A DNA stretch of 64,000 nucleotides from Bog-756 sp049517675 (GTDB lineage Bacteria > Actinomycetota > Acidimicrobiia > Acidimicrobiales > RAAP-2): NCBI GenBank assembly GCA_049517675.1, contig JBEKRV010000001.1, positions 62,001 through 126,000 of the forward strand, read 5' to 3'. Position 1 is the stretch's first letter, and each line of letters begins with the position of its first letter. The position numbers and the translations under genes were made by a program. The notes beneath the pieces are model-generated. The model was not told the DNA's origin and did not search any database. It saw only the letters and a list, made by a program, of their open reading frames with translations. Below are positions 60,282 to 64,000 of this stretch, piece after piece.

Positions 60282-63200
60282 CTATCGAGACTCGGTGTCC
60301 CAGAGCCCCAGCACCTTCCTCCGAGAGATCGTGTCCGGATGTTCTGGACCGAGGTTCCGCTCACTGTCGGCTACCACCTGCTCCAGGATGGCGATGGCCT
60401 CGGCGGTGCGGCCAACCGACTGGTACGAGGCCGCCAAGTTGGCTTGGGCGCTCACCGTGTCCGGATGTTCTGGACCGAGGTTCCGCTCACTGTCGGCTAC
60501 CACCTGCTCCAGGATGGAGATGGCCTCGGCGGTGCGGCCAGCTGACCAGTACGAGGTCGCTAGGTTGGCCCGGGCGCTCACCGTTTCGGGGTGATCGGAT
60601 CCGAGAATCCGCTCAAGGTCGGCTACCACCTGCCCCCCGATGACGATGGCCTCGGCGGTGCGGCCAGCCGACCGGTACGTGACCGCCAGATTGGCCCGGG
60701 CTCTCACCGTGTCCGGATGTTCTGGACCGAGGATCCGCTCACGGTCGGCTACCACCTGCTCCAGGATGGCGATGGCCTCGGCGGTGCGGCCAACCGACTG
60801 GTACGAGGTCGCTAGGTTGGCCCGGGCGCTCACCGTGTCCGGATGTTCTGGACCGAGGATCCGCTCACGGTCGGCTACCACCTGCTCCTCGATGGCGATG
60901 GCCACGGCGGTGCGGCCAGCCGACCGGTACGAGGCCGCCAAGTTGGCCCGACTTCTAACCGTTTCGGGGTGATCGGATCCGAGAATCCGCTCAAGGTCGG
61001 CTACCACCTGCCCCCCGATGACGATGGCCTCGGCGGTGCGGCCAGCCGACCGGTACGAGGCCGCCAAGTTGGCTTGGGCTCTCACCGTGTCCGGATGTTC
61101 TGGACCGAGGATCCGCTCACTGTCGGCTACCACCTGCTCCAGGATGGCGATGGCCTCGGCGGTGCGGCCAGCTGACCAGTACGAGGTCGCTAGGTTGGCC
61201 CGGGCGCTCACCGTGTCCGGATGTTCTGGACCGAGGATCCGCTCACGGTCGGCTACCACCTGCTCCAGGATGGAGATGGCCTCGGCGGTGCGGCCAGCCG
61301 TCTGGTACGAGGTCGCTAGGTTGGCCCGGGCGCTCAATGTATTCGAGTGTTCGTTACCGAGGATCCGCTCACAGTCGGCTACAACCTGCTCCTCGATGGC
61401 GATGGCCTCGGCCGTGCGGCCAGCTGACCAGTACGATCCCGCCAGGTTGGCCCGGGCCGTAAGGGTGTCGGGATGGTCGGAACCGAGAATCCGCTCACGG
61501 TCGACCAGCACCTGCTCCTCGATTGCGATGGCCTGAGCTGTTCGGCCAGCGAACCAATATGACATTGCCAGATCGGATCGAACGCCAAGGGTGTCGGGGT
61601 GATCGGGACCGAGGATTCGCTCCACCCTGCCCTTGATGTCTTCGAAGTACTGAATCGCGGCCAGGTACAAGCCCGATTCATACAAACTCTGTCCAGATCT
61701 TAAGATCAGTGAGTGAACTTCCGGCCAAATGAGAGCTCCATTGGGACGGCGGCGAATGAGGGCGTCAGCATTTGCTCGAAGCGAGATTGTGAGCTCAGAA
61801 TTCGTGAAGTCGGTCGGCCATGCCTCTAGGAGAGAGTCCGCCGCCACTCGGATTGATTGATCGACCACCTGTTCGTCTGCATCGTCGGACGCTTCGATGA
61901 CTGCTCGCTGAGTGAGCGCATGCATTGTGACGCCGCGGGCGCCGTCGCCCGTGTGATCAACCAGACTGAACCGCTGCAACACTCCCAAAGCATGTCGAGG
62001 TAATTCGGCGCCCGAAAGCGGCGAAGGACTTTGCAGATACTTCCGTATCGATTCGGTATCCCAGATGCAGTCCGGATGGCCTTGCGGATCCAGTACGGAT
62101 GCAAGGCGAATGGCGGGCAGTGCCAGCCCTGCGGGATCCTGTTCGTTCGCTGCCTCAATTGACAACGACCAGGTAGTCGCCAGTGCTCGCCCGTAGCCTT
62201 CGGCATCGGCTTGCTCGGGCATTACATCTACGAGTTTCGATCTCCTGTCATTGAAGAGACTTGAATAGGCGCTGCTGGTGACATCCCGATCAATCATGTA
62301 GGCAGCGGCATGTGAAAGTGCAAGCGGAAGATGTCCCAGCAATTCCGCAAGCGCATCTACTGCATCATCAAGCAATCGGAAGCGACCCGAGGCAGAGAAG
62401 CGCTCGCGAAAGTAGTTGCGAGATTCTTCGGGGCTGAATAGTCCAACGTCCACCATTTGTCGCCCTCTTGCAGTGACAGCGGCGTCACGTCTCCTAGTCG
62501 TTGCAAGGAGCCATCCCGTACCAGTACCTCCGGTCGGCCACCATTCATCGAGCATTCTGGGATCGGACACGTCGTCGAATACTGTCAGCCAGGAGCGGTC
62601 GGTCACGGCCAGCCACTCAACGAAAGCGCGGGCGGCGATCTCTTCTTCAGTTCCTTCTTCGACCGTAATGCCTACGCGTTCTGCCGCCTCAGCCAAGGTG
62701 GAGACCAATGCATTGCGACTCGACGCGGGGACCCATGCGATCATCTCCACGCCGTCGTCCATGGCTTGACGGGCAATCGACGCAGCCAACTGTGTCTTTC
62801 CCGTCCCCCCATCACCAGCGAGAGATATGGACAGCACCACACCGGTTCCTACACTACGAGCGGTTTCGACCTGCTGGAGTAATTCCTCACGCTCCTGGAA
62901 TCCCGAAGCCAGTGAGGGTATGACGCCCACTCGCACTGGCCATGACGATTTCTGAGGTGCAATCGAGGCTCGGGGTGCACGCGATCTCAGATCTGCAATC
63001 GGCGTGACCTGATCCGAAGAAGGGCTGTCCTCTGGCTTGGCGGGTCCGAGTGCATCGTCAGCTGAATGATACGGCCACGATTGCACTATTGGAGCAAAGA
63101 CAAGGTAGATCGCAGCTAGACAAACAATCGCACAAAATAACGCCGGAACCTTCCAGGTCCAAGGCACCACATCGGAATTCAGTGATTCAAGGTAGAGCGG

Positions 63201-63311
63201 TATGCCGATTCCGGCGCTCACTATTACGAGAACACCCCAGGCAGCACTCCAGAGACCACGTCGATCGTCGCGTACGGCGTGCATACGGAATGTGTCCCAC
63301 CGTCGACCCAT
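60282..63311 (-). CDS. Membrane-anchored STAND ATPase with NB-ARC domain and TPR repeats
   Basis: A 1009-residue protein. Two N-terminal transmembrane helices (~22-41 and ~55-76) precede an NB-ARC NTPase: Walker A SLAGDGGTGKTQLA (~164), Walker B WLTVFDDVSDP, sensor LLATTRRRD and the GHLPLAL motif. A winged-helix-like segment follows, then ~11 TPR copies of 42 residues (consensus AEAIAILEQVVADRERILGPEHPDTVSARANLAxSYxSAGRT). Such STAND proteins sense a ligand through the repeats and oligomerise. The effector here may be the membrane segment, as in some phage-defence STANDs (inference). An alternative start is ATG 63284. The 5' half has low GC. Confidence 0.8.
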   Translation of the reverse strand: MGRRWDTFRMHAVRDDRRGLWSAAWGVLVIVSAGIGIPLYLESLNSDVVPWTWKVPALFCAIVCLAAIYLVFAPIVQSWPYHSADDALGPAKPEDSPSSDQVTPIADLRSRAPRASIAPQKSSWPVRVGVIPSLASGFQEREELLQQVETARSVGTGVVLSISLAGDGGTGKTQLAASIARQAMDDGVEMIAWVPASSRNALVSTLAEAAERVGITVEEGTEEEIAARAFVEWLAVTDRSWLTVFDDVSDPRMLDEWWPTGGTGTGWLLATTRRRDAAVTARGRQMVDVGLFSPEESRNYFRERFSASGRFRLLDDAVDALAELLGHLPLALSHAAAYMIDRDVTSSAYSSLFNDRRSKLVDVMPEQADAEGYGRALATTWSLSIEAANEQDPAGLALPAIRLASVLDPQGHPDCIWDTESIRKYLQSPSPLSGAELPRHALGVLQRFSLVDHTGDGARGVTMHALTQRAVIEASDDADEQVVDQSIRVAADSLLEAWPTDFTNSELTISLRANADALIRRRPNGALIWPEVHSLILRSGQSLYESGLYLAAIQYFEDIKGRVERILGPDHPDTLGVRSDLAMSYWFAGRTAQAIAIEEQVLVDRERILGSDHPDTLTARANLAGSYWSAGRTAEAIAIEEQVVADCERILGNEHSNTLSARANLATSYQTAGRTAEAISILEQVVADRERILGPEHPDTVSARANLATSYWSAGRTAEAIAILEQVVADSERILGPEHPDTVRAQANLAASYRSAGRTAEAIVIGGQVVADLERILGSDHPETVRSRANLAASYRSAGRTAVAIAIEEQVVADRERILGPEHPDTVSARANLATSYQSVGRTAEAIAILEQVVADRERILGPEHPDTVRARANLAVTYRSAGRTAEAIVIGGQVVADLERILGSDHPETVSARANLATSYWSAGRTAEAISILEQVVADSERNLGPEHPDTVSAQANLAASYQSVGRTAEAIAILEQVVADSERNLGPEHPDTISRRKVLGLWDTESR
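60285..61661 (-). repeat. About eleven 126-bp tandem repeats encoding TPRs
   Basis: Units of 126 bp (42 codons) repeated about eleven times, the terminal one partial. Several are nearly identical over more than 100 bp; for example those starting near 60590 and 60955 share a long variant block (gatcggatccgagaatccgc). This points to recent duplication or gene conversion among units. Confidence 0.9.
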
Positions 63312-63320
63312 TGGAAGAGT

Positions 63321-63977
63321 CTATTCCTTCGCTGGAATGCTTTTTCCGGTCGGAATGCCGTCGTTGCAAAGGCTGGCGAGTGACTTCCAATGCCTCGGAT
63401 GCGGCACCCTGTGCCCGCCTCGGACCTTGGATGCGCTCGAAGTGGACATGCCGGTAGCTCTCGCAATGATCGTAAGTGAGATGCCTTGCAGGTCGGGGAG
63501 CACCTTCCGGGTGAACCATTCAGGGTCGTGGAACTCACCCGCATGCTCTGCTTCCCATGCCGCCTGGATGGCACGTTGTGCCATGTTCCCCTTTTGGCGG
63601 GCCTGTTTCGCCTCGGGTGTGTGGGTGGGACGTGTTCCCGTGCGAAACTCCTGGTCAGCAAGGGTACGGGCCGAATGAACCCCCAGGGATGTACCCACCT
63701 CCCTGCGACGACCCGCCAGGCATGAGGGGCAATACGTCCCCCGGGGACGTTCCCTGTCTCCTTCAAGTGGAACGGTGCAACCACATGTGACACACAAGGG
63801 AGGCGGCAGCTTGGCCTCGGTGTCGGTCCTGGGGCGTTGCCTGGCCTTTGCGCGAGGGGGAATGTTCCCGACATTTGGACCCCTCCCCCTGGTCCCATCT
63901 GTAATCAGACTGGAGCCTGACCGTCTCCGTGCTGCTTCTTTGTGTTTCGCATTGGTGAGGGCAGAAGGTGTCGTCAT
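63321..63977 (-). CDS. Zinc-ribbon/HTH protein, possibly C-terminal part of a Cas1-like protein cut by the edge
   Basis: A 218-residue sequence: a basic N-terminal linker, a zinc ribbon (CVTCGCTVPLEGDRERPRGTYCPSCLAGRR), a helical stretch with GTRPTHTPEAKQARQKGNMAQRAIQAAWEAEHAGEFHDPEWFTRKVLPDL, and a C-terminal helix-turn-helix ISLTIIARATGMSTSSASKVRGGHRVPHPRHW. I recall this ribbon-plus-HTH ending on orphan actinobacterial Cas1-family proteins. The frame is open beyond ATG 63977 to the window end (NASPYDM), so the gene may be longer. It ends 10 bp before the STAND gene's upstream frame and is on the same strand. Confidence 0.6.
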   Translation of the reverse strand: MTTPSALTNAKHKEAARRRSGSSLITDGTRGRGPNVGNIPPRAKARQRPRTDTEAKLPPPLCVTCGCTVPLEGDRERPRGTYCPSCLAGRRREVGTSLGVHSARTLADQEFRTGTRPTHTPEAKQARQKGNMAQRAIQAAWEAEHAGEFHDPEWFTRKVLPDLQGISLTIIARATGMSTSSASKVRGGHRVPHPRHWKSLASLCNDGIPTGKSIPAKE

Positions 63978-64000
63978 GTCGTAGGGGGATGCATTGCCGA

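Noticed and set aside
60285..61661. Regular 126-bp repeats considered as a CRISPR array
   Set aside because: The repeats are contiguous, in frame and encode TPR helices; there are no unique spacers.

Overview
The window is a high-GC actinobacterial chromosome segment, most likely from the class Acidimicrobiia. This is inferred from five things: the strongly GC-biased third codon positions; a secreted propeller protein with six GYWLxAxDGGVFxFG repeats, a protein style I associate with that class; many acyl-CoA and steroid-type catabolic genes; a mycothiol-dependent-isomerase-like fold; and the actinobacterial order argS-lysA-hom-thrC-rho-rpmE-prfA-prmC-tsaC. No ribosomal RNA is present. One tRNA gene, tRNA-Arg(CCG), lies at 60148-60222.

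Layout. 1-29.9 kb is backbone rich in lipid and CoA metabolism: the end of mutY, a MaoC-like hydratase, acyl-CoA dehydrogenase, a class III CoA-transferase with rearranged domain order, a CitE/HpcH lyase, SDRs, acyl-CoA synthetase, thioesterase, enoyl-CoA hydratase, thiolase and a fatty-acid/sterol hydroxylase. These are interspersed with cell-envelope genes (NlpC/P60 hydrolase, Lgt-like transferase), an MFS/TetR pair, acetyltransferases and the secreted repeat protein. Three near-identical 14-bp palindromes (TAGAACnnGTTCTA type) precede the SDR/acyl-CoA synthetase pair, the enoyl-CoA hydratase operon and the thiolase. They imply one TetR/KstR-like regulon for CoA-thioester (possibly steroid) degradation.

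About 29,998-42,655 is a 12.6-kb integrated element. A 42-bp perfect direct repeat marks both ends. The right copy is the 3' end of an intact acyl-CoA dehydrogenase gene, and the left copy is the displaced original 3' end of that gene. A tyrosine integrase, an excisionase-like HTH gene, paired 19-bp arm-type repeats near both ends and a 1.4-kb noncoding stretch with regularly spaced GGTGACGTT iterons make up the mobility module. The cargo has visibly lower GC: a primase (AEP) plus superfamily-II helicase fusion of the TOTE conflict-system type, a PIN toxin with an HTH antitoxin, an LLM oxidoreductase, a PadR/membrane-protein pair, GNAT and DinB-fold enzymes, and several small proteins of immunity-protein character. 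No conjugation genes were seen.

42.6-60.0 kb is housekeeping, almost all on the minus strand. It holds the fadE gene; leuB-ilvE-cimA (branched-chain amino acids, with an unusual His-rich N-terminus on CimA); and argS-lysA-hom-thrC followed by rho-rpmE-prfA-prmC-tsaC (aspartate-family amino acids, translation termination and tRNA modification). Rho carries an Asn/Gln/Gly-rich low-complexity insertion.

60.1-64 kb, next to tRNA-Arg, looks like a second accessory locus. It has a membrane-anchored STAND (NB-ARC) ATPase with about eleven nearly identical 42-residue TPR repeats. After it comes a zinc-ribbon/HTH protein whose frame is open to the window edge and which may be the C-terminal part of an orphan Cas1-like protein.
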